Positions 1-8,676 of a stretch of 64,000 nucleotides of DNA are shown in pieces (the first letter of the stretch is position 1; the number at the start of each line of letters is the position of its first letter). The stretch comes from an uncultured Duncaniella sp. Its GTDB lineage: Bacteria; Bacteroidota; Bacteroidia; Bacteroidales; Muribaculaceae. The notes beneath the pieces are model-generated. The model saw only the letters and a list, made by a program, of their open reading frames with translations. It was not told the origin of the DNA and did not search any database. Location: assembly GCA_910589485.1 (NCBI GenBank), contig CAJUSW010000002.1, positions 372,001 through 436,000 of the forward strand. The letters run 5' to 3'. Position numbers and translations under genes: made by a program.

Positions 1-165
1 GAGCGGGCGGTTGTATTCGAGAAGCCGTAGCCACACCGTCTGTGTCAGGTCGTCGGCATCGTCGTTGTTGTTGATGCGGCAACCTATAAAACTACGTACA
101 TTCTCGCGCTCGGTGAGATAGCTTTGTGTTATCAAGGCTTCATTGTGCATCCTTACGTTTTCCAT
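1..165 (-). CDS. ECF-type RNA polymerase sigma factor, N-terminal part (cut by window edge)
   Basis: Only the first 55 codons lie in the window, read leftward from an ATG at 163-165. The peptide contains NNNDDADDLTQTVWLRLLE, the classic sigma-70 region 2 signature (acidic DADDLxQ followed by hydrophobic WLRLLE) of extracytoplasmic-function sigma factors. The rest, including region 4, lies outside. A later ATG (148-150) is also possible. A canonical promoter sits 55 bp upstream. In Bacteroidota such factors often drive SusC/SusD loci or stress genes, but the partner (anti-sigma or target) is not visible, so no pathway is assigned. Confidence 0.85.
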   Translation of the reverse strand, partial: MENVRMHNEALITQSYLTERENVRSFIGCRINNNDDADDLTQTVWLRLLEYNRPL

Positions 166-219
166 GGTGCGGTGTGGGGTGTTGAGGTGTGATGAGATGG
201 TCGGGTAATTGATTCGATG

Positions 220-250
220 CAAAGTTAGAGCCATTCCGCCTCATGTCAAA
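220..250 (-). promoter_or_regulatory. Bacteroidota-type promoter of the ECF sigma gene
   Basis: On the minus strand, TTTG (247-250) is followed after 19 bp by TAACTTTG (220-227), matching the TTTG-N19-TAnnTTTG consensus. Transcription would start near 213, giving a leader of about 48 nt. Confidence 0.6.
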
Positions 251-332
251 ACTTTTTCACCCGCCTTTCATCTCAATTCCTTTGGATGGATATGTCCATG
301 TGTAATGCGTTAGTCCCTACGTGTTTAGAAAT

Positions 333-351
333 ATGAGACTGCGAGTCTCAT
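333..351 (-). terminator. Hairpin just after the AraC-type regulator
   Basis: Perfect 8-bp inverted repeat ATGAGACT (333-340) and AGTCTCAT (344-351) with a GCG loop, directly downstream of the regulator stop codon (354-356). There is no strong T-tract, so its strength is uncertain. Confidence 0.45.
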
Positions 352-353
352 AA

Positions 354-3156
354 TTATTTGAGACTTTTCATATACTCGGCAGGGGTGGTCCCGGCGAATT
401 TCTTGAAGTACCTGAAGAAGCTGGCGCGCGAGCTGAAACCACACTTTGAAGCCATCGCGCTTATTGTATATTTTACAAGATTAGGGTCCTTTTCGAGCAT
501 CTCCTTGAAGGCTTTCACGCGGAATTCGTTCACGTAATCGTAGTAGTTGATGCGGAGGTGTTGGTTGAACGTATAGGAGAGTGCGTGGCTGTTGTAGCCG
601 ATCATCGTGGCCAGCTCCGAGAGCTTGAGGTCGGGGTTGGTGAACGGTCGTTCGGTGCGCATCAGCGTGTCGAGCTTGCGTAGGATGTTGCGGCACTCTT
701 TTTCCGACAGTCGGGTGGTGCGGTATTTGGTGTCCTCGTCGGCGGGGACGGAGCCGTTAGTGCCGGTTTCGCCTTCACTGTTGCCGTCATGCAGCGGGGT
801 GTATTCCCCCTGAGCGATGCCGTACAGCACACGGCGGTGGCGCATGTACAGAAATATGGCTATTGCCACGGCTATGGCGGCGATTGCCATGAGCGCCCAC
901 TCGAATGTCGAGAATACATGGCTCATCCTCACATCCATGCGGCTCTCGGTGGACGGTGAGCCGGCCTGGCGCACCTTGAATGTGTAGCGGCCGGTGGGGA
1001 TGTCGTAGTAGGTGGCCGAGGGGTCGTTCTCCACGATGATCCACTCGTCGTCATATCCGTCCAGCTTGTACTCGTACTTGTGGCGTTCGTCGTTGGTGAA
1101 GCCGAGGTCGGAGAAATATATGGTGAACGACCGGTTGTTGGAGTTGAGCGAGAGCACGGGATGGCGTGCCGAGCCGGTGAGGCTCTCCATCATGGAGTGT
1201 CCGCCCGCCACTACCTCGGTGATGCGGGGCGACCGCTGGGTCTTGGCGTTGGTCTTGAAGTTTTCATAATCGAGGTGCACCAGTCCGCCCGTGCATCCCA
1301 TCCACAGGTCGCCGTTGTCGTCGCGGATAGGGGGACAGAAGGTGAATACGGGCGACAGGATGCCGTCGGAGGCTGAGAAATGCCTCACCTCCTTGTCGCG
1401 GTCATACTGTATGAGGCCGTCGTCGGTGCCTATCCACAGGTTGCTGTCGATGTCCTCGATGATGAATGTCACTGTGGGGACACGCCCTCCCGCGCTGAGT
1501 GGCAGAGGGGTGAACCGCGTGAGCGCGAGGTCGCATTTCACCACGTCGCCGCGGTCGGGCACGAAGTAGAGGTTGTGCTCGCCGTCCTCATATATGTCGC
1601 GTATCTTCTGGTTGTTGACAAAGCCTTTGGGGAAATTGTCGGCCCTCAGGGAGCCGTCCTGGAGCACGGCCATGCCGTTTTCGGTGCAGAACCATCCTCT
1701 CTCGGCGCTGTCGAAGAATATCTCGTAGACCTCGCCGCGGGGCAGACGCGAATTGGCATAGGTGTAGGAGCCCTTGAGCTTGCCGTCGCGGAATGTGTAG
1801 GCGCCCAGCGATGAGCCTACCCACATGTCACCGTTGCCGTCGAGGGCGATCACAAACACGTTGGTGTTCTCGAAAGCCGGACCCACGGGATTGAATCGGG
1901 CAATGCTCATGGTGGCGGGGTTGAATGTGTACATTCCGCCTCCGTAAGTGCCTATATAATAAAGGTTATCGGCCGGATTGTAGGTGGTGGCGAATATGAT
2001 GTTGCTCCTGATCACCGGCGTTGAGAACGAGGTGGTGAGCCCGTTGCCGCGGTTGAGATAATACAGGCCCTCGCGGGTGCCTATGAGCATCTCGTCGCCG
2101 TGCATGGCCACGGCTCTTACAGTCATCTGCGATGTGTCGAAGTAGTTGGAGTAGCTGAATATGTCGAATATCCTGTCGGCCTCGGGGGTATAGTCGAGCC
2201 CCGACTGGTAATAGCCTATCCATAGGAGCCCTTGAATATACCGAGTTGGAGCTGAGGCTCTCGCCGGGCGCTGCGAGGCGGTCGTGTACCAGATGGTTGA
2301 CCATCCCCCGGCGTCGGGCTGAGTAGATATACACCCCGTCACCGTCGGTGGCTATGTTGAGCAGGCCGTCGTCGGGCCCGGCGCTTATCGCCGACACCAG
2401 GTTGCATCCGGCGTTTATCACGGGGCCCCACTCGCGCTTGTTCGTGTCGAATGTCAGCACCCCTTCGCCACGGGTGGCTATGTAGAGGATGTTGTCGATG
2501 CGGGCCATATCGGTGAACTCGGCGTTGACCGATGCGTTGGGGTATTCGGTGAAGATTCTCTCCTTGAGATTGAGATACATGAGCGAAGAGCGTGACGATA
2601 GCCACAACGCATCGCTCGACGACGGGTCGGGGAGGAGGGATTTTATCACATTGTTGGCCGAGAGCACATCGCTCCGTGGCATGAACCTCTCCACATGGCG
2701 CTCATCGCCCGACAGCAGGTACACACCCTGGTCGGTGGCGGCAAAGAGCGTGTCGCCCTGGAGCAGGAGACTGTTGACAGGGAAATTTATGCTGTTTTTC
2801 ACCATCGGGACTATCTCGCTTCCACCCGAGGGGAGGCGGAACACCCCCTCGCCGTTGGATATGTACACCGTGCCGTCACGGCCCGATGTTATGTCGGTGA
2901 CGCGCTTCAGGTTGAGCCGTTCGCCGGGTATGGTGTATTTCTTCACCCTCACGCCGTCGTAGCGGTCGACGGTCTGCCCCGTGCCTATCCACACATATCC
3001 CGTGGCATCGCGGTGTATGGCGTTGACAAGCCGGTCAGATGTGCCCACCTGGCGGAATGTCTGCGCTCCCGCCGGGAGAGCCGTCAGTAAGGCTATGGTT
3101 AATAGAATATATAGGTGTATCCCTTGGTATATATCGTGCGTGTGTTGGCGGTACAT
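354..3156 (-). pseudogene. Propeller/Y_Y_Y/AraC membrane regulator without kinase, split by a frameshift
   Basis: Two overlapping minus-strand frames make one interrupted protein. The upstream frame (from ATG at 3156) has a signal-anchor and two-component-regulator propeller repeats such as YVWIGTG and ending SSNSVYS. The downstream frame (stop at 354) resumes with GLLWIGYYQSGLDY, then more propeller blades, a Y_Y_Y domain (about residues 385-465 of the 662-residue frame), one membrane helix near 485-505, and a C-terminal AraC HTH (GYNSHALSYTFNQ and CGFSSRASFFRYFKKF). No histidine kinase or receiver is present, unlike classical HTCS proteins. The frames switch near 2235-2245, where the usual 5-6 residues linking propeller motifs are also missing, suggesting a small deletion rather than a single miscalled base. 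Such regulators sense oligosaccharides in the periplasm and activate nearby utilisation loci. If the break is real, the sensor is uncoupled from its DNA-binding end; a sequencing error is the alternative. Confidence 0.75.
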
Positions 3157-3203
3157 GAGAAATAAGGCTGTTAAGTAGAGTGAGTGTTTTCACTGCGTCA
3201 ATG

Positions 3204-3211
3204 CAAATTTA
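3204..3211 (-). promoter_or_regulatory. -7 box of the AraC-type regulator gene
   Basis: TAAATTTG on the minus strand, 48 bp upstream of the start at 3156. The -33 position reads CTTG (3 of 4 matches). Confidence 0.45.
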
Positions 3212-3344
3212 ATCATTGCTCCCGCAACAATCAAGAAAACCGCCCATAAAAAATCACCGGCCGCCCATGAAAATCCTAATGTGATAATAGTTGAAAAACA
3301 TATAAAAAACGTGGCTATGAACATATTATTCAGAATTTTAGTTG

Positions 3345-3352
3345 TATATTTG
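3345..3352 (+). promoter_or_regulatory. -7 box of the panA-like operon
   Basis: TATATTTG matches TAnnTTTG exactly and lies 24 bp upstream of the antitoxin-like ATG at 3376. The -33 element is poor. Confidence 0.45.
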
Positions 3353-3375
3353 CATCCGATAATACACATAAAGAT

Positions 3376-3933
3376 ATGAAGACTCCTCAACAGATAGCAA
3401 AGATTAAAGCGGTTCTGCTATACATCATGCAAAATTTCCGTGATGGGGTTGATTATATAAAATTGTTCAAGATATTATATTTCGCACAGCAGGACCATCT
3501 CGTCAGATATGGAAAGGTCATAGTGGATGATTCGTTCCGTGCCTTGAAGCATGGACCAGTGCCGACTTACACATATAAGGCGCTCCAGATTGCGGAAGGA
3601 AAACCTCTTGAAGGAGATTTCGATGAATTCCTGAGCAATATATCGGTCAAAGATAAGAAGGTGTACACCACTGCGTTGCCTGACATGGATTATATATCCG
3701 GCGCTAATATGAAATGCCTTGACGCGGCAATCGCCAAGTATAGGGATACCGATCCGTATGATCTCTCCGACCTGTCGCATGATGCGGCATGGATGGAGGC
3801 GATAAGCCGAGTCCAGGACGATCCGCAGAAGAATTTCATTACTCTGATAGATATTGCCCGGGCTGGATGTGCCTCGGAACCTATGGTTGATTATATCCGG
3901 GAGAAGCAGATAGTGAAGAATGCATTATCTTAG
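3376..3933 (+). CDS. Panacea (DUF4065/SocA-like) domain protein, probable antitoxin
   Basis: A 185-residue cytoplasmic protein with the Panacea layout: helical start MKTPQQIAKIKAVLLYIM, the LFKILYFAQQDHL segment, the RALKHGPVPTYTYKAL core (a GPV motif typical of the family), and a later LSDLSHDAAWM helix. Panacea domains are known as antitoxins (PanA) that neutralise varied toxins encoded next door, and as SocA-type proteolytic adaptors. The 160-residue gene 17 bp downstream on the same strand is the natural partner. The module is AT-rich compared with its neighbours and separates the regulator from the GH43-GH35 gene, which suggests insertion. Domain assignment is from motif recognition; toxin neutralisation is inferred. 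Confidence 0.8.
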   Translation: MKTPQQIAKIKAVLLYIMQNFRDGVDYIKLFKILYFAQQDHLVRYGKVIVDDSFRALKHGPVPTYTYKALQIAEGKPLEGDFDEFLSNISVKDKKVYTTALPDMDYISGANMKCLDAAIAKYRDTDPYDLSDLSHDAAWMEAISRVQDDPQKNFITLIDIARAGCASEPMVDYIREKQIVKNALS

Positions 3934-3950
3934 ACATACTCTTAGACATA

Positions 3951-4433
3951 ATGGAGGATAAAGACGGTGTATTAGCCAGATTGCAGGCACGGATTGCCGA
4001 CGCTGAACTTGTGGATATGTCATCAGTCAGGATCGGCGATATTCTCTATGTACCGTTGGATGAAGATGACGGTCTGACCCTCACCGGCGGTTATGATACC
4101 CGTAAGAAATATATAGTGATCATAGGATTCACCCCTGAAGGGATAGCTGTGGGTGCTCTGCTTATAAACTCTGAAATAGACCCCTCCAAAAGATCTCAGG
4201 AAATGATGGATTGTCAATATCCTCTTTTGTTGAGGGACTATCGGGGCATATTGGACTATGACAGTTGGCTTGATTGCTCGGATATATTTGAATTATCAAA
4301 ACAGAAAGTTGCTGAACGGAAAGGCCGATTGAAAGGCCGGTTGATATCTGCTGACAGGGATCGGGTGATGCAATTCCTGAAAGAGACCGATGTGTTCGAT
4401 AATGTAACGAAGAGAAGATTTGGTATTATTTGA
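3951..4433 (+). CDS. Candidate MazF/PemK-like toxin paired with the Panacea protein
   Basis: A 160-residue protein 17 bp after the Panacea gene, same operon. It shows a distant SH3-barrel pattern of the MazF/PemK kind: RIGDILYVPLD near residue 27 resembles the opening GDIxxV strand, KKYIVIIGF and AVGALLINS resemble the RPxLVI and following strands, and the tail (SWLDCSDIFELSKQKV, then KGRLKGRLISADRDRV and a final helix) matches the usual order of D-x-I-x-T-x-x-K followed by GRL and a closing helix. MazF-like proteins cleave mRNA. The conserved catalytic residues cannot be placed with certainty because similarity is remote, so both fold and toxicity are inferred. It could instead be a non-toxic partner. 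Low GC suggests co-acquisition with its neighbour. Confidence 0.5.
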   Translation: MEDKDGVLARLQARIADAELVDMSSVRIGDILYVPLDEDDGLTLTGGYDTRKKYIVIIGFTPEGIAVGALLINSEIDPSKRSQEMMDCQYPLLLRDYRGILDYDSWLDCSDIFELSKQKVAERKGRLKGRLISADRDRVMQFLKETDVFDNVTKRRFGII

Positions 4434-4454
4434 ATTTGATTCAAAATAATAATA

Positions 4455-4491
4455 TGACGGTCCCGGAGCATTGAATGTTCCGGGACCGTCA
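4455..4491. terminator. Bidirectional hairpin between convergent genes
   Basis: Perfect 13-bp inverted repeat (TGACGGTCCCGGA at 4455-4467 and its complement at 4479-4491) with an 11-nt loop, between the toxin-like gene (+) and the GH43-GH35 gene (-). It can serve both strands. Confidence 0.7.
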
Positions 4492-4536
4492 GTTATAGTG
4501 ACTTAAGTCGCCAAAGATAGGGTACTGAATGGGAAT

Positions 4537-7500
4537 TTAGATCTTGAATCGGGAGTTTTTTACATAGATCCTGAAATCCTTGATGGCGCCGGGGGTGCCG
4601 GCTTCCATGCGGGGGAGATATTGGATACCGCCGAGGGTGTGCTCAGCTCCCAGGTCGATCACTATGCAATGAGGATACCGGGCCGAACGCACGGTGCTCC
4701 AGTAGGTTGACTCCTGGAGGTCAAACACCTTGTCGGCCGAGCAATTGACTTTCGACACATCCTCGCTGTCGGCATACACCACGGTCCATGGTTCGCGGGA
4801 GAGTTTTTCGCCCTGGCCGTCGGTCACGTACAGTTCGGCTATAGCGGTAGTGTTTCCGTCATTTATCCCGTTGAGCGATTCCAGACATATGTAGCGACCC
4901 TCCACGGGGGCGTCAAACACCACTTCCTGCCACCCGTTGCCGGGCTTGAACGATCCGGATGCCACAGGATTTTCACCGCTCAGGTCCAGCTCCTCCCCCT
5001 CGTTGCGATGGGTGAGCGACTGCTGATTCTGCAGTTTGTCGATTATCGGTTCGGTAAGGCCTTCGCTCACAGCCTCGCGCGGGCCGAGGATGTCCACGAC
5101 CACGATCTCGTTCTCCCCCTTTTTCAGCCAGCATCCCGGCATGTAGAGGGTCTGTTGTGGGCCTATTTCCCAGATGCGACCCATGGGGTGACCGTTGACA
5201 TACACCAGACCCTTGCCCCATGTCTCGAAGTTGAGGAACGTATCGGCAGGCTTCTTCACCTCAAATGTCCCACGGTACACTCCGCGGGGCAAGCGTCCGT
5301 CCTCTCCGGGAGTGAATGCACCTAAGGGCAGATACTCCATGGAATCATAGAATGCCATCGAGTCGTCGAGGTTGAACACCTCCCATCCGCTCAGGCGGGT
5401 AACGAATGTGTGCCCCTCGCGGTTGACGCTCACGGTCACATCGTCGGTTATACCCTTGAAGTCCTTTATGGCGCGACCAAAGTTGATGCGTCCCATGGCC
5501 TCAACCAGAATGTCGAGTTTGGCACCCTTTTCACAGGGGGGCAGTTTCACCGACTTTTCGCCCAGGCGACGGTCGATGGTGCCTATGTACAGGTCGTTGA
5601 CGAATATCTGTCCGTAGTCGTGCAGATCGTTGACCGTGAGCAAGCCACCGTCGGGGAGCGAGGGGAGGGTGGTGCGGTAGAGGATGCTTCCGAATCCCTG
5701 GTCAAACTCCTCCATGGATTTTATGTCGATAGTGCGTTTTGGCTCGGGCAGGTTGGCAAACAGCGGTGCCACCTCGGTGAGCTCAAATTTCTTCACCGCT
5801 CCCGGCTTGTGGGTAGCGGGAATGGCCGGGAGTTTCTTGCCGTCGTTATGCTTGGCCATCATTTCCCTGAGCTCATGATACTTGGGTGTCACCTGACCCG
5901 ACTCACTGATGGGTGCATCGTAGTCGTAGGAGGTCACGTCGGGGGCGAATCCAGGAGAGTTTGCACCGGCCCAGTGCCCCCAGTTGGTGCCACCGTGTGT
6001 CATATAGAGGCTGAACGATATTCCCTTGGAGAGCATCTCATCGATACCGGCCACCATGTCGGCGGCAGGGCGGGTCTCGTGGTTGGCACCCCACTTGTCA
6101 AACCATCCGCTCCAGAACTCCGAGCACATCAACGGTGACTTGGGCCGTGCTTCCTTGAGAGGGGCAAACTGCTGGTCGATATTGGCTCCGGTGCCGAAGT
6201 TGATGGTCCATATCAGGTCGTGCAGACCGTTGTTGAGGAAGTTGGACGACCAGTCACACTGGAACATGGCCACATCCTTCCCGAAATTCTTGCGCAACAT
6301 GTCGCGGATAGTCCCCACATACTCCTTGTCGATGCCGTAGGATCCATACTCGTTCTCCACCTGTATCATCATTATCGGGCCCCCCTTGTCGATGGTCATG
6401 TCACCTACCTGAGCGGCCACAGCCTGCTGGAACTTGTCGACCCGCTCCAGGAAATAGGGGTCGGACTCGCGCAGGCGTATATCCTTCTTCTTGAGCAGCC
6501 ACCATGGCAATCCGCCCATCTCCCACTCGGCGCACACGTAGGGACCGGGGCGCAGTATCACCTTCATGTCGTTGGCCTCGCACAGCCTCACGAACTCGGC
6601 CAGATCATTCTGGCCCGTGAAGTCAAATTCCCCCTCGCGCGGTTCGTGGGCGTTCCAGAACACATAGAGACACACGGCGTTCATCCCCAACGCCTTGCAC
6701 AGCTTGATGCGCTGATCCCAATAGGGGCGGGGGATGCGGGGATAGTGCAGCTCGGCCGCTTTCACCACAAATGGCTCGCCGTTGAGCAGGAATGTCCCGT
6801 CGCCGGCCTCGAAACGGGGCTGATCCTCAAATTCATCCATGCTCCAGCTGTCACGCCAGGGGATAGAGATCTTTCCCTCCTCGAATTTCATGGGGAGCCA
6901 CACGTAGCGCGAGTTCTCCAGATCGGTCTTGTTCCAGCGGTCAAACAGTGCCACGTAGCAATCCTTCTTTCTATACACCGGTTGCACGTATGTGCTCTGG
7001 GCATAGAATGTCTTATCGGCATCTTTGCCTGTACAAGGGTCACCTATCACCGTCCAGGGGCCCATGATGGAGTCGGCCACGGCCAGTTCGGCCTGATTGG
7101 GGTCCCAGCCGGTGCAACCCGACGAGAGCATATAGTACTTGCCACCGTGCTTGAACACGGCGGGAGCTTCGCGTTTCTTCCCTATGAAATTGCGTGTGAA
7201 CCGGCCGGTGGGGCGCAGATAATCGTCGGTCAGCTCGTTGATGTAGAGCGTGGCGTTATCCTCGGACGAGGCAAATTGATAAGCCTTGCCGTCCTCGTCC
7301 ACGTACACCGTCTGGTCCCTGCTCATGGCATTGTTGGGCCTGAAACTGCCCAGATATTTGAACGGACCGGTGGGCGAGTCGCTCACGGCCACTCCTGCGG
7401 CGGCCTTGCTGTAGTCGGCGCTCTCCACGTGGGCCCACATCACGAATTTTCCGGTCTTGGCATTGTACACCACCTTGGGGCGTTCCAGCACCTTGCTCGG

Positions 7501-7839
7501 GTGCAGGTCGCTCGTTTCGTCATTAGGCTCGGCGGGGAGCACGATCCCCTCGAAAGTCCAGTTCACCATGTCGGGCGACGAGTAGCAACCCACGCCGGTC
7601 ACATCGGTGCGGTAGCACTCCCATGTGGCCCATTCGGGCAACACGGTCTTGCCTTTCTTGTACTCGCCATACCAGTAGTACTTGCCGTTGTGATACAGGA
7701 TACCTCCGCCATGGGCATTGATCGGCGCGCCCGAGGTGTCAAGCCATTCAGCGCCCGGGACAATGGTCACGTTCTTGGCCTCTGCCCCGGAGATCAGGGC
7801 GAGCAGAGACAGACATAGTGTGATGATTTTTCTCTTCAC
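4537..7839 (-). CDS. Secreted GH43-GH35 fusion enzyme with C-terminal F5/8-type domain
   Basis: An 1100-residue exported protein with signal peptide MKRKIITLCLSLLALISGAEA. Residues about 25-335 form a five-bladed GH43 module (NAHGGGILYHNGKYYWYGEY; probable general acid Glu224 in KKREAPAVFK). Residues about 345-680 form a GH35 TIM barrel: LHYPRIPRPYW, YVFWNAHEPREGEFDF, acid/base Glu497 in QVENEYGSYG and nucleophile Glu574 in CSEFWSGWFDKWG, then THGGTNWGHWAGAN. Beta-sandwich domains follow, and the last about 130 residues resemble an F5/8 type C (CBM32-like) domain. GH35 enzymes remove terminal beta-galactose; this GH43 type is usually an exo-arabinofuranosidase or exo-beta-1,3-galactosidase. 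The fusion probably strips arabinose and galactose from the same chain. No linker is visible at the junction near residue 340. It has its own promoter and a shared operator-like site upstream. Confidence 0.9.
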   Translation of the reverse strand: MKRKIITLCLSLLALISGAEAKNVTIVPGAEWLDTSGAPINAHGGGILYHNGKYYWYGEYKKGKTVLPEWATWECYRTDVTGVGCYSSPDMVNWTFEGIVLPAEPNDETSDLHPSKVLERPKVVYNAKTGKFVMWAHVESADYSKAAAGVAVSDSPTGPFKYLGSFRPNNAMSRDQTVYVDEDGKAYQFASSEDNATLYINELTDDYLRPTGRFTRNFIGKKREAPAVFKHGGKYYMLSSGCTGWDPNQAELAVADSIMGPWTVIGDPCTGKDADKTFYAQSTYVQPVYRKKDCYVALFDRWNKTDLENSRYVWLPMKFEEGKISIPWRDSWSMDEFEDQPRFEAGDGTFLLNGEPFVVKAAELHYPRIPRPYWDQRIKLCKALGMNAVCLYVFWNAHEPREGEFDFTGQNDLAEFVRLCEANDMKVILRPGPYVCAEWEMGGLPWWLLKKKDIRLRESDPYFLERVDKFQQAVAAQVGDMTIDKGGPIMMIQVENEYGSYGIDKEYVGTIRDMLRKNFGKDVAMFQCDWSSNFLNNGLHDLIWTINFGTGANIDQQFAPLKEARPKSPLMCSEFWSGWFDKWGANHETRPAADMVAGIDEMLSKGISFSLYMTHGGTNWGHWAGANSPGFAPDVTSYDYDAPISESGQVTPKYHELREMMAKHNDGKKLPAIPATHKPGAVKKFELTEVAPLFANLPEPKRTIDIKSMEEFDQGFGSILYRTTLPSLPDGGLLTVNDLHDYGQIFVNDLYIGTIDRRLGEKSVKLPPCEKGAKLDILVEAMGRINFGRAIKDFKGITDDVTVSVNREGHTFVTRLSGWEVFNLDDSMAFYDSMEYLPLGAFTPGEDGRLPRGVYRGTFEVKKPADTFLNFETWGKGLVYVNGHPMGRIWEIGPQQTLYMPGCWLKKGENEIVVVDILGPREAVSEGLTEPIIDKLQNQQSLTHRNEGEELDLSGENPVASGSFKPGNGWQEVVFDAPVEGRYICLESLNGINDGNTTAIAELYVTDGQGEKLSREPWTVVYADSEDVSKVNCSADKVFDLQESTYWSTVRSARYPHCIVIDLGAEHTLGGIQYLPRMEAGTPGAIKDFRIYVKNSRFKI

Positions 7840-7884
7840 GGTTTAGGGTGATAATGATGTCAGAATTGTGTCTTTTTCAGTATG

Positions 7885-7892
7885 CAAATTTA
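7885..7892 (-). promoter_or_regulatory. -7 box of the GH43-GH35 gene, lacking a -33 box
   Basis: TAAATTTG on the minus strand, 46 bp upstream of the start codon. The position where TTTG is expected (7912-7915) reads CCCG, suggesting dependence on an activator bound at the adjacent 7920-7954 site. Confidence 0.55.
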
Positions 7893-7919
7893 ATGATTCA
7901 TGTTCGCATACCGGGGTAA

Positions 7920-7954
7920 CAATTGTTCAATTCTGACCACAAATCGTTCAATTA
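7920..7954 (-). promoter_or_regulatory. Operator-like direct repeat, shared with the GH43 operon at 15.9 kb
   Basis: On the minus strand, AATTGAACGATT and AATTGAACAATT occur 21 bp apart (two helical turns). The proximal copy ends 28 bp before the -7 box. The same half-site lies exactly 28 bp before the -7 box of the GH43 gene near 15.95 kb. The spacing fits tandem sites for an AraC-type regulator such as the one encoded at 354-3156; that link is inferred. Confidence 0.6.
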
Positions 7955-7984
7955 CCGCTCCATCCCCCTCTCATCATCACTTTT

Positions 7985-8674
7985 TTAGGACAATAGAGCC
8001 ATGACATCGGCCGAGTACTGGCGTCCCACCGGTAGTTTCATGCCGTTTTTTAGATTGACCTCACGCTTGTTGAAACTCTTGATTTTCGATCTCCCCACGA
8101 TGAACGAGCGGTGTATGCGTATGAAATCCTTCTCGGGCAGCTGGCTCCCGATATTCTTCAAGATCACGCGCGAGATGGTACACTCGTCCCCCTCGCGGTA
8201 AATCTTCACATACCCCTCCATCGCCTCGATGTATAGTATATCGGATAGCGGGATGCTCACATTGTTGTACTCGTGTTTCACCAGTATGCTCCGGCTATCC
8301 TCCGTGTCCTCGATCCCGAGCCGGCGCATGGCCCGGGCAAAGGCGGTCTTGAAACGGCTGAAGGCAAACGGCTTGTGTAGATAGTCCACCGCATCCAGCT
8401 CAAACCCCTCCATGGCATAGTTGAGATAGGCCGTGGTGAATATGAAACAGGTCTCCTCGGGCAGTTGCGAGGCGATGTCGAGGCCGGTGATGTTCTCCAT
8501 CTCTATGTCCAGGAAGGCTATGGCCGGCTTCTCCCTCCTTATCATCTCCAGCCCCTGGACGGGATCGGAGAACGTGGACAGCTCTATCCCGCCTATGCGC
8601 TGGCAGAACTTGTCGATCACATCCAGGGCCAACGGCTCATCATCGATGGCCACGCATCTTATGGTCATGCTCAT
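7985..8674 (-). CDS. LytTR-family response regulator
   Basis: A 229-residue cytoplasmic regulator. Residues about 5-120 are a receiver: acidic pair IDDEP near 10-14, phospho-acceptor Asp56 in FLDIEM, TTAY switch residues, and KPF lysine. Residues about 130-229 are a LytTR DNA-binding domain (ILYIEAMEGYVKIY, FIRIHRSFIV, LPVGRQY). The start lies 2 bp after the stop of the upstream histidine kinase, so the two form a cotranscribed pair. Three 21-bp-phased repeats in the divergent promoter region (9760-9808) are plausible targets. The physiological signal is not evident; its position inside the glycan locus may be coincidental. Confidence 0.93.
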   Translation of the reverse strand: MSMTIRCVAIDDEPLALDVIDKFCQRIGGIELSTFSDPVQGLEMIRREKPAIAFLDIEMENITGLDIASQLPEETCFIFTTAYLNYAMEGFELDAVDYLHKPFAFSRFKTAFARAMRRLGIEDTEDSRSILVKHEYNNVSIPLSDILYIEAMEGYVKIYREGDECTISRVILKNIGSQLPEKDFIRIHRSFIVGRSKIKSFNKREVNLKNGMKLPVGRQYSADVMALLS

Positions 8675-8676
8675 AT

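Noticed and set aside
3190..3390. 66-residue minus-strand hydrophobic ORF between the regulator and the Panacea gene
   Set aside because: It overlaps both the regulator promoter and the Panacea promoter and start codon; hydrophobicity is a by-product of AT-rich sequence. Kept out but not excluded.
6220..7818. 532-residue plus-strand ORF opposite the GH43-GH35 gene
   Set aside because: Shadow frame of a GC-rich gene with no domain, start context or promoter.
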